From Colocasia esculenta (Eukaryota; Streptophyta; Magnoliopsida; Alismatales; Araceae): a stretch of DNA of 64,000 bases. Location: NCBI GenBank assembly GCA_014218235.1, contig CM024760.1, positions 139,887,245 to 139,951,244 on the forward strand, given 5' to 3'. The translations under genes and the position numbers were made by a program. The notes beneath the pieces are model-generated. The model was not told the DNA's origin, did no database searches, and saw nothing but the letters and a program-made list of their open reading frames with translations. This document shows, one piece after another, positions 46,402-57,731 of the stretch (position 1 is the first letter of the stretch; each line of letters starts with the position of its first letter).

Positions 46402-46498
46402 GCTCTGATACCAATTGTTAGGATCAGAGCAATTAAGTGCACAAAAATAGATCTGCCAAATCAGTACCGATAAACAAAGAACCTGCTCTGATACCAAT
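46402..46498 (-). other. Duplicated primer-binding site of composite D, unit 1
   Basis: GCTCTGATACCA (complement of the tRNA-Met site) occurs at 46485-46496, two bases from the LTR, as expected. A second copy occurs at 46402-46413, followed by ATTGTTAGGATC, so the duplicate also includes the last ten bases of the LTR (46416-46425). The 83-bp unit between them resembles the leader sequence further inside, so this is an old tandem duplication of the leader. The same arrangement is at 54377-54474. Confidence 0.9.
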
Positions 46499-47898
46499 TG
46501 TTAGGATCGAATATTCGGTTATGGCAAAGCTAGAAGGGGGGGTTGAATAGATTTGCAGCGGAAACTTAAGCAATATGAAAATTACTTCGGATTAAAAGAT
46601 CTACTCAATTAAAACCCCTTTGATCTGATGCAATGTGTGTGAGCAAACTAACAGTTAGTGTGTAGACGAAATCCCTATGCATGCATCTAGCGCAATACAG
46701 TGCAAACCATAAGTCAAACCACAGTGCACAAGGGATTTTTTAGGTGGTTCGGAGATCACACCACGTGACTCCTACGTCCACCCCCCACACAGTGAGGACA
46801 CACTACTCAAGAACTGAGTACAACACACACACGAGCACACCGGCTCAACCACACACACACACGCTAGATCAAGTCCACAAAAGATCAGATCCTCTAGCCT
46901 TGATCTGACCAACACACCACACACACGTTGTCTGATGCAAACACGCAATCAGAACAACAATCCACACTTCCACAACATCCACGTACTGATCTCAAATCAG
47001 TGCACACACACAGATATATGAAAGTAGTGAAAGGAGAAGAGTTTTAGATGAAGAATCAAATCCCGATGTAGATCTCTTCTCGTTGGTCGTCCAGAAGACT
47101 CCAAGCTTCGTCTTGACAAGTATCAGTTGATGGAGAAGCTTGAACCACGGACGAACCGGCTTCAACTCCGCTTGGAAGGTTGTTCTTCTTTGTTCTGGGC
47201 AGAGAGATGAAGCAGGGCAGCAGGAAGAAAGCCTTGATCTTGACCTTTGCTTAGGGTTTTGGTATGGTGGCTCCTTGCTGCGAAAATAGCCTCATATGAT
47301 CCATATATAGTGGTGTCCAAGCATAGAGAGTCGTGCTAAAAGGAAACACCAAAATATAGATCATATCTGGCCACTAGATCTTCCCAAAACTCCGTCTGTC
47401 GACAGCCGACTTGCTGCTGTCGACAGATGCTGACAGGTTTGCAAGAACCGGAAGACTGGGCTTTCTGGAAATAGATTTCTGAGTGTATCTGTCGACAGGC
47501 GAAAATCATCTGTCGACAGATGCATCAGATGCACTATTCATCTGTTGACAGATGCACTGTCATCTGTTGACAGGTGCACTATTTCAGCAACTTGTCTTGT
47601 TCTTTTGCACTTGGATTTTGGGCTTTGTCTTGCATGGAATCTCACCTACATTAAAAGACATAATTAGTGAGATATAATGAACATATAAAACATGTGTTTC
47701 ATTTGCATCCAATTGTCATTCTCATCATGTTTCACACATTCATAACACAACAATTTTGTCTTGTTCATGAAATGTTCATCATCAAAAACAAACATACCAT
47801 TTGTGAACATTTCACATAACATCAATTAGTATTGCTCATCATCAAAAACATTTAAGCACTTGTTGTAACCCAACATTCTCCAATATGAGAACCCAACA
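46499..47898 (-). repeat. Composite D, LTR copy 2
   Basis: Length 1400 bp, nearly identical to the other copies. It is the 5' LTR of unit 1 and at the same time the left neighbour of a direct LTR-LTR junction. It differs from copy 1 by a few substitutions and single-base length changes. Confidence 0.93.
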
Positions 47899-47908
47899 TT
47901 GATACCAA
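47899..47908 (-). other. LTR-LTR junction 1, primer-binding-site remnant
   Basis: Only TTGATACCAA separates two LTRs. Read on the element strand this is TTGGTATCA (the start of the primer-binding site, one A short) plus A, the last base before the LTR start. All other internal sequence is absent. Confidence 0.92.
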
Positions 47909-49304
47909 TGTTAGGATCGAATGTTCGGTTATGGCAAAGCTAGAAGGGGGGGTTGAATAGATTTGCAGCGGAAACTTAAGCAATATGAAAATTACTTCGG
48001 ATTAAAAGATCTACTCAATTAAAACCCCTTTGATCTGATGCAATGTGTGTGAGCAAACTAACAGTTAGTGTGTAGACGAAATCCCTATGCATGCATCTAG
48101 CGCAATACAGTGCAAACCATAAGTCAAACCACAGTGCACAAGGGATTTTTAGGTGGTTCGGAGATCACACCACGTGACTCCTACGTCCACCCCCCACACA
48201 GTGAGGACACACTACTCAAGAACTGAGTACAACACACACACGAGCACACCGGCTCAACCACACACACACACGCTAGATCAAGTCCACAAAAGATCAGATC
48301 CTCTAGCCTGATCTGACCAACACACCACACACACGTTGTCTGATGCAAACACGCAATCAGAACAACAATCCACACTTCCACAACATCCACGTACTGATCT
48401 CAAATCAGTGCACACACACAGATATATGAAAGTAGTGAAAGGAGAAGAGTTTTTAGATGAAGAATCAAATCCCGATGTAGATCTCTTCTCGTTGGTCGTC
48501 CAGAAGACTCCAAGCTTCGTCTTGACAAGTATCAGTTGATGGAGAAGCTTGAACCACGGACGAACCGGCTTCAACTCCGCTTGGAAGGTTGTTCTTCTTT
48601 GTTCTGGGCAGAGAGATGAAGCAGGGCAGCAGGAAGAAAGCCTTGATCTGACCTTTGCTTAGGGTTTTGGTATGGTGGCTCCTTGCTGCGAAAATAGCCT
48701 CATATGATCCATATATAGTGGTGTCCAAGCATAGAGAGTCGTGCTAAAAGGAAACACCAAATATAGATCATATTCTGGCCACTAGATCTTCCAAAACTCC
48801 GTCTGTCGACAGCCGACTGCTGCTGTCGACAGATGCTGACAGGTTTGCAAGAACCGGAAGACTGGGCTTTCTGGAAATAGATTTCTGAGTGTATCTGTCG
48901 ACAGGCGAAAATCATCTGTCGACAGATGCATCAGATGCACTATTCATCTGTTGACAGATGCACTGTCATCTGTTGACAGGTGCACTATTTCAGCAACTTG
49001 TCTTGTTCTTTTGCACTTGGATTTTGGGCTTTGTCTTGCATGGAATCTCACCTACATTAAAAGACATAATTAGTGAGATATAATGAACATATAAAACATG
49101 TGTTTCATTTGCATCCAATTGTCATTCTCATCATGTTTCACACATTCATAACACAACAATTTTGTCTTGTTCATGAAATGTTCATCATCAAAAACAAACA
49201 TACCATTTGTGAACATTTCACATAACATCAATTAGTATTGCTCATCATCAAAAACATTTAAGCACTTGTTGTAACCCAACATTCTCCAATATGAGAACCC
49301 AACA
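47909..49304 (-). repeat. Composite D, LTR copy 3
   Basis: Length 1396 bp. Against the other copies it lacks single bases at several places (for example in AGCCTGATC, CTTGATCTGACC, CCAAATATAG, CTTCCAAAAC and CGACTGCTGC). Most lie in short runs of one base or a doublet. This pattern fits uncorrected long-read base-calling errors as well as real mutation. Confidence 0.93.
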
Positions 49305-49315
49305 TTGATACCAAT
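49305..49315 (-). other. LTR-LTR junction 2, primer-binding-site remnant
   Basis: TTGATACCAAT, the same remnant as in junction 1 with the extra T restored. Identical end points in both junctions point to one founding event followed by duplication. Confidence 0.92.
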
Positions 49316-50715
49316 TGTTAGGATCGAATGTTCGGTTATGGCAAAGCTAGAAGGGGGGTTGAATAGATTTGCAGCGGAAACTTAAGCAATATGAAAATTA
49401 CTTCGGATTAAAAGATCTACTCAATTAAAACCCCTTTGATCTGATGCAATGTGTGTGAGCAAACTAACAGTTAGTGTGTAGACGAAATCCCTATGCATGC
49501 ATCTAGCGCAATACAGTGCAAACCATAAGTCAAACCACAGTGCACAAGGGATTTTTTAGGTGGTTCGGAGATCACACCACGTGACTCCTACGTCCACCCC
49601 CCACACAGTGAGGACACACTACTCAAGAACTGAGTACAACACACACACGAGCACACCGGCTCAACCACACACACACACGCTAGATCAAGTCCACAAAAGA
49701 TCAGATCCTCTAGCCTTGATCTGACCAACACACCACACACACGTTGTCTGATGCAAACACGCAATCAGAACAACAATCCACACTTCCACAACATCCACGT
49801 ACTGATCTCAAATCAGTGCACACACACAGATATATGAAAGTAGTGAAAGGAGAAGAGTTTTTAGATGAAGAATCAAATCCCGATGTAGATCTCTTCTCGT
49901 TGGTCGTCCAGAAGACTCCAAGCTTCGTCTTGACAAGTATCAGTTGATGGAGAAGCTTGAACCACGGACGAACCGGCTTCAACTCCGCTTGGAAGGTTGT
50001 TCTTCTTTGTTCTGGGCAGAGAGATGAAGCAGGGCAGCAGGAAGAAAGCCTTGATCTTGACCTTTGCTTAGGGTTTTGGTATGGTGGCTCCTTGCTGCGA
50101 AAATAGCCTCATATGATCCATATATAGTGGTGTCCAAGCATAGAGAGTCGTGCTAAAAGGAAACACCAAAATATAGATCATATTCTGGCCACTAGATCTT
50201 CCCAAAACTCCGTCTGTCGACAGCCGACTTGCTGCTGTCGACAGATGCTGACAGGTTTGCAAGAACCGGAAGACTGGGCTTTCTGGAAATAGATTTCTGA
50301 GTGTATCTGTCGACAGGCGAAAATCATCTGTCGACAGATGCATCAGATGCACTATTCATCTGTTGACAGATGCACTGTCATCTGTTGACAGGTGCACTAT
50401 TTCAGCAACTTGTCTTGTTCTTTTGCACTTGGATTTTGGGCTTTGTCTTGCATGGAATCTCACCTACATTAAAAGACATAATTAGTGAGATATAATGAAC
50501 ATATAAAACATGTGTTTCTTTGCATCCAATTGTCATTCTCATCATGTTTCACACATTCATAACACAACAATTTTGTCTTGTTCATGAAATGTTCATCATC
50601 AAAAACAAACATACCATTTGTGAACATTTCACATAACATCAATTAGTATTGCTCATCATCAAAAACATTTAAGCACTTGTTGTAACCCAACATTCTCCAA
50701 TATGAGAACCCAACA
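49316..50715 (-). repeat. Composite D, LTR copy 4 (3' LTR of unit 2)
   Basis: Length 1400 bp, followed on the right by TTCTCCCC TTTTT, the polypurine tract of unit 2 (one C shorter than in unit 1). Confidence 0.93.
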
Positions 50716-52710
50716 TTCTCCCCTTTTTGATGATGACAAAAATTTCAATTTATGCACAATTGATGTTTCTCCCCTTTTGGCAACATTCAAAAAGATAATG
50801 GGTGCACACAAGTAAAAGAATGAATCAAAGAATTGTGTGACCACATAACTGAATTGTGAAAGAATTGAGTGGGGAATGAGTGTTCAAATGAGATTGCAAG
50901 GTTGAGAATAGGTTGATACCCACTACAAAATGTCATAAGCACTAGTATTAAGACACATAACAATGCTACAATGGTTAAGAGATAATACTCCGGGAATCTC
51001 AAGTTATAGCATTTAGAATACATCGTTCAAAAACACATGAAAATGAGATAACCCTTTTGAATAAAACCATTGAAGAAAATCATATACCTTAGTGGGTGAT
51101 GTTCAGTTGGTAAATGAAGGCAATGTCTACATGAACAATTGACAATAGACAACCTATTGCCCTTGATTTAAATCTTGGAGGCTCCACTCTATTTCTAGCA
51201 TTTGAACAATTTAAGTGGTAATTAGGATCACTTTTACCTTTTGACGTGAAGGTAGACATTTGGGATGCCCGTACCCCCAGTTACTCAGTGTGAGTGACCA
51301 TCATACCATTATGTAGAGATAATGAAAGGACTTTTTGACGCGAAGACAGACATTTGTGATGCCCGTGTCCCCGGTTACTCAGTGATACTCATCATTGCTC
51401 TGCCTTTGTCCCAATTCACATTTTTTTTTTAATTTTTGACTTTAGAAATAGGTAGCTTTTCTCCTTTTTTTTTTAAGTTGGAAAATCAAGTTCAAAAGGT
51501 TTATTAAGGTTAAAGGCCAATGCAAAGACATTAAGTTCAAAAACCTTCTCACTTGTCAATCCATATAGGAACATGATCATCCACAAGGGAGTTATTCAAG
51601 TGAGTTAGGTTAAAATCATTAGATTTGTTCAATGTTTTCTAGATGATACAACCTAGACTCAATCTCAAAATATTATTTCAAAATCATTGCGATTAACCAT
51701 ATGACTTTGATACTATGTGAGGATGAAAGGTTATAATGAATATTTATACCCAATTCTCCCCTTGCATCAATGATATGAACATACTCATGAAGAAATTATG
51801 AAGAAGGATGAAGAATTTATAGAAAATGTGTATCTGTCGACAGCAAAATGTGCCTGTCGACAGATGCACACAGGCCTGAAAGGCTTGGTTCTGGGAGAGC
51901 ATGTCTGTCGACAGATGTGATAGTGCCTGTCGACAGATACTTGAGAAAATCAGTTTTGAGGCATAGAATTGATTTTCTCAAATAGAATTGAGTGACATGA
52001 AGAACAATCTCAAGTTATGCCTCAAATTCCTGCTGCCCTGCTTCATCTCTCTGCCCAGAACAAAGAAGAACAACCTTCCAAGCGGAGTTGAAGCGGTTCG
52101 TCCATGGTTCAAGCTTCTCCATCAACAAGATTTTGAGAAGTAATTACACAATGTATATGAAGGGTTTCTCTCAAGTATTTCACTCAACCTACCTTGAACT
52201 TACTCCCCCATAAGATGTGCATGTAATGAGACAACATTCAAGCATGATATATATACATTCATGACAAGCACTTGCACATAGATTTCATGAGCATTCATGA
52301 GCATATGAGCACTTTCAAATTTACTCCCCCATAACACATGCATAGTAAATGTATCAAGCAATTCACAAATTATTAAGCACTCAACTAGCCTTATACATTA
52401 CATGACTTTTGGTACTTGGCGGAGTATTTTACTCATGCATAATGATCGTTTCCAAACAAGCATAACTTGTTTTTCCACATGTCATCATTTGATATACCAA
52501 GAGGTCATGTGCACAGTTATGCAAGCAAGATGGCATGATTCCAATTGCTAAGTGGCATTGTCATGTGGGGTAGCATTAAGGCACATTTTGCATTGCTCAG
52601 ATAAAGGTAAGAATCCATTTCAATTTCAGCAGTTCAAATATGAAGTGATAAGGAGATTTTACCTGAACAGTCTTCAATCATAGTCAAAAAAGTTATCTTT
52701 GTTCTCCATC
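50716..52710 (-). other. Composite D internal region 2, non-coding 3' part
   Basis: Nearly identical to 42803-44730, with the same polypurine tracts, duplicated GATGCCCGT segment and palindromes. It differs around 51970-52130, where an inverted piece of the LTR is present. No pol is encoded. Confidence 0.8.
52029..52126 (+). repeat. Inverted LTR fragment inside internal region 2
   Basis: About 98 bases starting CCTGCTGCCCTGCTTCATC and ending TTCTCCATCAAC are the reverse complement of the LTR segment at about 49945-50042. Unit 1 has no such piece at the matching place, where a different short rearrangement is seen (44060-44160). Confidence 0.88.
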
Positions 52711-54278
52711 ATTTCTTGCCTTGCACAGCCAATGTCATGAATCCATTTCTAATTTTTGGCTGCAAGACATCTCAGCTTGCTGATCAAGCTTGTTTTGGGA
52801 CCCACACTTGCTTGGGTCCTGCAACGACATTAATGTTAGGATATAACAAAGATTTCAAAATCCAAAGTGATTTGATTTTTGGATTTTTGTTGTTTTGTGC
52901 AGTTTTCCTGTTCATAGATACATGAAATTTCTGATCTTTATGAACATGTTTATCCTTGTGTGTATGAACACATGGATTATTATGGAGCCTTGAAGCATGC
53001 ACAACATCATGATTTTTATGAGAGTGTTGATTTTTCTTCCAGCAGAATTTAGCAAGATGACCAAGTTTATTGCATTTAAAACAAAGGGTTGAGTATTTAC
53101 CTGGAGCTTACCATAGTGTGATTGCATTTGCTGGAATCTCTGAGATCCTTTAGAGTACCTTTGATCACCCTTGGGTTGAGAAGAAGGAGGTGGTACCCTT
53201 TGGTATCTCTTGGCATGATGTGGAGTTGGAGATTGCCTTGAAGCTTTTGAGCTGTTGGAGGAGTTGAAACATTGTACAATCCTGCTTTCTTTTTCACTTC
53301 CTTTTTTCGGATTTTCAGTTGTAACTACATTCCTTTTAATTGCTGCCTTTTTGTTCAAAATTTTCTTTTCAGCTTTCAATGCAACAATTTCTTTTTCAGA
53401 AGTTAGAAGTTGGCTTTTGCATGACATCCAGACCATTTTGTATTTTGTTCTTTTCAATTTCACTTTGAACAATTTGATTTTCCAAGTCAGCAATTTTTCT
53501 GCTTAGCATTGTTCCATTCATCATTTAATGGTCTATTATGATACAAGCCTTCAATCTTCTTTTTCAGATGATTATTCTCCTCAAACAGTTGATTGCATTT
53601 TTCTTTTATTTGGTGATCATGAGCCATGTTGGAGATTTGTTTGTTCAATTGATCATTATCAAATTTGAGATTCTCATTATGATCAATCAATTTTTCATTT
53701 TCATTTTTCAAATCAACATTTTCAGATTCAACCTGATCATGATCTTCTTCAACTTAGAAAACTTGATTTCATAGCTTTTGACTTCATTTTCCAATTTTTC
53801 ATTCTCCATTTTCAATTTTCATTTTCTTCATAGAATGCTTGAGCATTATCAATTCTCATTTCATTCTTCTCTAATTTTTCTTTTAGCTTCTTGTTTTGAG
53901 TTTTTACCTTCTTAAGTTGATTGGACAAGTGCTCATAGCATTCTATTAATTCATCATAGGAATATCATCTTCTGAATCAGAATTAGATATTGATGCGTCA
54001 AATGGGTCTGAATTGGATTTACCTGACCTTTGAGAGTTTCTTGACTTCTCTGACAGATATGATCTTTCAGATTTGTCTGAACTAGGAGAACCTCTGGAGG
54101 TGCCAAGGGCCATGAAGCATTTGTCTTTGGCTTTATTTGCAATCTTGCTTGTCTTCTTAAAGGAGTCCTGCATTTTATCAACATGATTATCAAACTCAAT
54201 AATCATTGGTCTATTTATGATACTCGAGAACTCAGACATATTTCTGAGTATGTTGTAGATGAATAAACCAACAACCAA
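52711..54278 (-). pseudogene. gag: Composite D gag remnant with protease stub, copy 2
   Basis: Same order of parts as copy 1: acidic Ser-rich segment, coiled coil, basic segment, one zinc knuckle, Asn/His-rich stretch, WVPK, protease stub. Small insertions and deletions shift the frame at different places from copy 1 (for example near 53270, 53420, 53750 and 53960). Many are in runs of one base, so some of the breaks may be sequencing errors. No pol follows. Confidence 0.8.
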
Positions 54279-54376
54279 AGCAATCAGATCAGTTCAGAAT
54301 CAATTATAAACCCAATCAAAGCAATTAATCACACATAAACAGATATGCCAACTCACAATCGTTGAATAGAAAACCT

Positions 54377-54474
54377 GCTCTGATACCAATTGTTAGGATT
54401 CAGAGCAATTAAGTGCACAAAAATAGATCTGCCAAATCAGTACCGATAAACAAAGAACCTGCTCTGATACCAAT
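54377..54474 (-). other. Duplicated primer-binding site of composite D, unit 2
   Basis: GCTCTGATACCA at 54377-54388 and 54461-54472, with the 84-bp spacing, an LTR-end fragment after the inner copy, and the functional-position copy next to LTR 5. The same structure as unit 1, so the duplication predates the split of the two units. Confidence 0.9.
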
Positions 54475-55872
54475 TGTTAGGATCGAATGTTCGGTTATGG
54501 CAAAGCTAGAAGGGGGGGTTGAATAGATTTGCAGCGGAAACTTAAGCAATATGAAAATTACTTCGGATTAAAAGATCTACTCAATTAAAACCCCTTTGAT
54601 CTGATGCAATGTGTGTGAGCAAACTAACAGTTAGTGTGTAGACGAAATCCCTATGCATGCATCTAGCGCAATACAGTGCAAACCATAAGTCAAACCACAG
54701 TGCACAAGGGATTTTTTAGGTGGTTCGGAGATCACACCACGTGACTCCTACGTCCACCCCCCACACAGTGAGGACACACTACTCAAGAACTGAGTACAAC
54801 ACACACACGAGCACACCGGCTCAACCACACACACACGCTAGATCAAGTCCACAAAAGATCAGATCCTCTAGCCTTGATCTGACCAACACACCACACACAC
54901 GTTGTCTGATGCAAACACGCAATCAGAACAACAATCGACACTTCCACAACATCCACGTACTGATCTCAAATCAGTGCACACACACAGATATATGAAAGTA
55001 GTGAAAGGAGAAGAGTTTTAGATGAAGAATCAAATCCCGATGTAGATCTCTTCTCGTTGGTCGTCCAGAAGACTCCAAGCTTCGTCTTGACAAGTATCAG
55101 TTGATGGAGAAGCTTGAACCACGGACGAACCGGCTTCAACTCCGCTTGGAAGGTTGTTCTTCTTTGTTCTGGGCAGAGAGATGAAGCAGGGCAGCAGGAA
55201 GAAAGCCTTGATCTTGACCTTTGCTTAGGGTTTTGGTATGGTGGCTCCTTGCTGCGAAAATAGCCTCATATGATCCATATATAGTGGTGTCCAAGCATAG
55301 AGAGTCGTGCTAAAAGGAAACACCAAAATATAGATCATATTCTGGCCATTAGATCTTCCCAAACTCCGTCTGTCGACAGCCGACTTGCTGCTGTCGACAG
55401 ATGCTGACAGGTTTGCAAGAACCGGAAGACTGGGCTTTCTGGAAATAGATTTCTGAGTGTATCTGTCGACAGGCGAAAATCATCTGTCGACAGATGCATC
55501 AGATGCACTATTCATCTATTGACAGATGCACTGTCATCTGTTGACAGGTGCACTATTTCAGCAACTTGTCTTGTTCTTTTGCACTTGGATTTTGGGCTTT
55601 GTCTTGCATGGAATCTCACCTACATTAAAAGACATAATTAGTGAGATATAATGAACATATAAAACATGTGTTTCATTTGCATCCAATTGTCATTCTCATC
55701 ATGTTTCACACATTCATAACACAACAATTTTGTCTTGTTCATGAAATGTTCATCATCAAAAACAAACATACCATTTGTGAACATTTCACATAACATCAAT
55801 TAGTATTGCTCATCATCAAAAACATTTAAGCACTTGTTGTAACCCAACATTCTCCAATATGAGAACCCAACA
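54475..55872 (-). repeat. Composite D, LTR copy 5 (5' LTR of unit 2)
   Basis: Length 1398 bp. It ends GAGAACCCAACA next to ORF3 of element B, which resumes at 55873. Confidence 0.93.
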
Positions 55873-56996
55873 GTATTGCGACAGGAATAATTGGAGGAAT
55901 TTCTTCTTGACTTTCTTCCTGCCCCCTGAAATTTGCCAGAGATTCAAACACATCTTCAATTACAAAGGCAATAATTATTGAGGGGGTTTCTACTCTAGAT
56001 GGCTGCCCAACGGGCTCAATAAGCTCAGGATTGATATCTTCAATTCTACTTACACTGGCCATGGCTCTTCTATTCTTGCTGCTGTTTCTTCCTCTTCTTA
56101 GACTATTGGGGTTTCTGCTCTGACTGTTTCTTTCTGGACTGCTTGAACTTCAGGAGCTTCGGAAATAATGGCCTCGCCTTCTCCCATAGAGGTCTTGGTC
56201 CACACACTTCCTACTAATAAAAATCCACTCTTCTTTAAATTTCTAGACCGAATAGGTTGGCCCATCTTCTCCATCACTTCTTTATTCAAATCAATATTGT
56301 AGTGCCTGAAAATTTTCGTCAACAAATGAGCATAAGGTAGGGACACATTTAACTTATTTTTTCTGTCCCATATCATCTCTGTTGCAAATCTCATCCTTTC
56401 AACTATCACTTGGGCCATATTAATATCTTGATTTTGAATTCCCAGAACATCATATCTGAATCACCCTTAGGGCAAGTTAAAAAAGTGGCACTTCTAGGCA
56501 CGAGAATCTGGCAAACTATGAAGTGAAGAATCCTATTGAAAGCATTCAACTGGTTGATATCTATCTTCCCATCTTTTAGCGTGTACTCTGTTCCAATTAT
56601 GCCTAACCCCTTGGCATGAATATCTACACTGTCTACCCCACTGCGACCAACGGTAGACACACCAAACAGCCTTTCCAGAAGATCATAAGAGATATGTATG
56701 GGGGTAGCTTTGACTGAGGAGGTTAGGGACCCATCTTTTTCTACCTTCAGGCATGTGTAGAACGCCTTGACTAGGTTCGGATAGCTAGCTTCTAAAATTG
56801 TAACCATTCTTGTCCATTTCATCCACTCGATAGCTTCCACGATACTGTGCATCCCATTCTTTTCCAAATCTGTGATGTCTACTGCCTTGTTGCCGCAAAG
56901 CTTGGTCTTTACTGCTACGAACCTTTCTTGTTGCTCTACTGTGAGGAAGACGACGCTATAACCACCAACGGTGCCGGAACTCCCAGAAGCCGCCAT
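55873..56996 (-). pseudogene. Sirevirus B ORF3, N-terminal part
   Basis: The minus-strand ATG at 56996 opens MAASGSSGTVGGYSVVFLTV, closely matching the start of A ORF3. Blocks DLEKNGMHSIVEAIEWMKW, PNLVKAFYTCLK, KIDINQLNAFNRILHFIVCQ and VSLPYAHLLTKIFRHYNI follow. The frame breaks near 56410 and near 56100, then an acidic region leads to the D insertion. Conservation with A and C across this domain, despite stops, indicates it was once a selected protein domain of the family. Confidence 0.8.
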
Positions 56997-57401
56997 GGAA
57001 ATGAACAGGGAAAGTTTCTGGAGGATCATGGGAAGGAATGGAACAGAAGCTATCAAGAAATCTTGGCCGGAACAGAGGGATTCCGTGAAATCACAGAGAG
57101 AGAGAGGTTTAGAATCGATAGGGTTTATCGCTCCAGGCAAGTCGAAAGAGAGGAGAAAGAGATGAAATCGATATGACATGGATTTCGCACTTTGGTAGGA
57201 CATAAAGGTGCTTTTTGAAATGTTAGAGAATTTAATGCGGATAACGACAAAAGAGGCGAAGATAATGGAAACAATAAATAATTCATCCCGAAAAGTCATA
57301 GCATTTTATGACGCAAGCGATAAAGAATTTTCTTGATTTTAGGGGAGAGAGAAAGCATTATTTTGAAATTTTATTATTTCAGTTATATGCAGAAAAATCT
57401 G
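56997..57401. other. Pol-ORF3 spacer of element B
   Basis: A/T-rich spacer with a GAGAGAGAG stretch near 57100. No conserved coding frame. It corresponds to 15671-16083 of A. Confidence 0.6.
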
Positions 57402-57505
57402 TTACAAATTGCACATGCCTAATTCCCTTCTAAGAGACGTAAATCTCTCTTCAGGTAAGGCCTTTGTAAAGGTATCTGCCAACTGATTTAATGTATCTAT
57501 GAATG
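57402..57505 (-). pseudogene. pol: Sirevirus B pol, C-terminal end
   Basis: Reads ISFIDTLNQLADTFTKALPE and RRELGMCNL on the minus strand and stops at 57404-57402. It is separated from the rest of RNase H by the LINE insertion and resumes at 60081. Confidence 0.9.
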
Positions 57506-57518
57506 AAATATTTATATT
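57506..57518. other. Left target-site duplication of the LINE insertion
   Basis: AAATATTTATATT here and AAATATTTACATT at 60068-60080, 12 of 13 bases matching. Joining the pol reading across one copy restores colinearity with element A, so these mark the insertion ends. Confidence 0.85.
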
Positions 57519-57694
57519 TATATATATTTTTGAATGGATATGACAGAGGAGGAACCTCCACTGTCAATATCGGGTTTAAGATTTTATATATTGCTGAAAG
57601 CATAAAGTGCAGAAATAAAGGGGGGAAGGGGGGGGGTACATAGATAATAGGGGCATAAGCTACAATTCCCTATGCAGAGGGGTCAAAAGCAAAC

Positions 57695-57713
57695 GGGGGG
57701 GGGGGGGGGGGGG
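57695..57713. repeat. G19 homopolymer in the LINE 3' part
   Basis: Nineteen G in a row, close to shorter G runs at 57620-57636. Its exact length is likely to be unreliable in any sequencing method. Confidence 0.9.
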
Positions 57714-57731
57714 ACCTAAATACATGTTACA

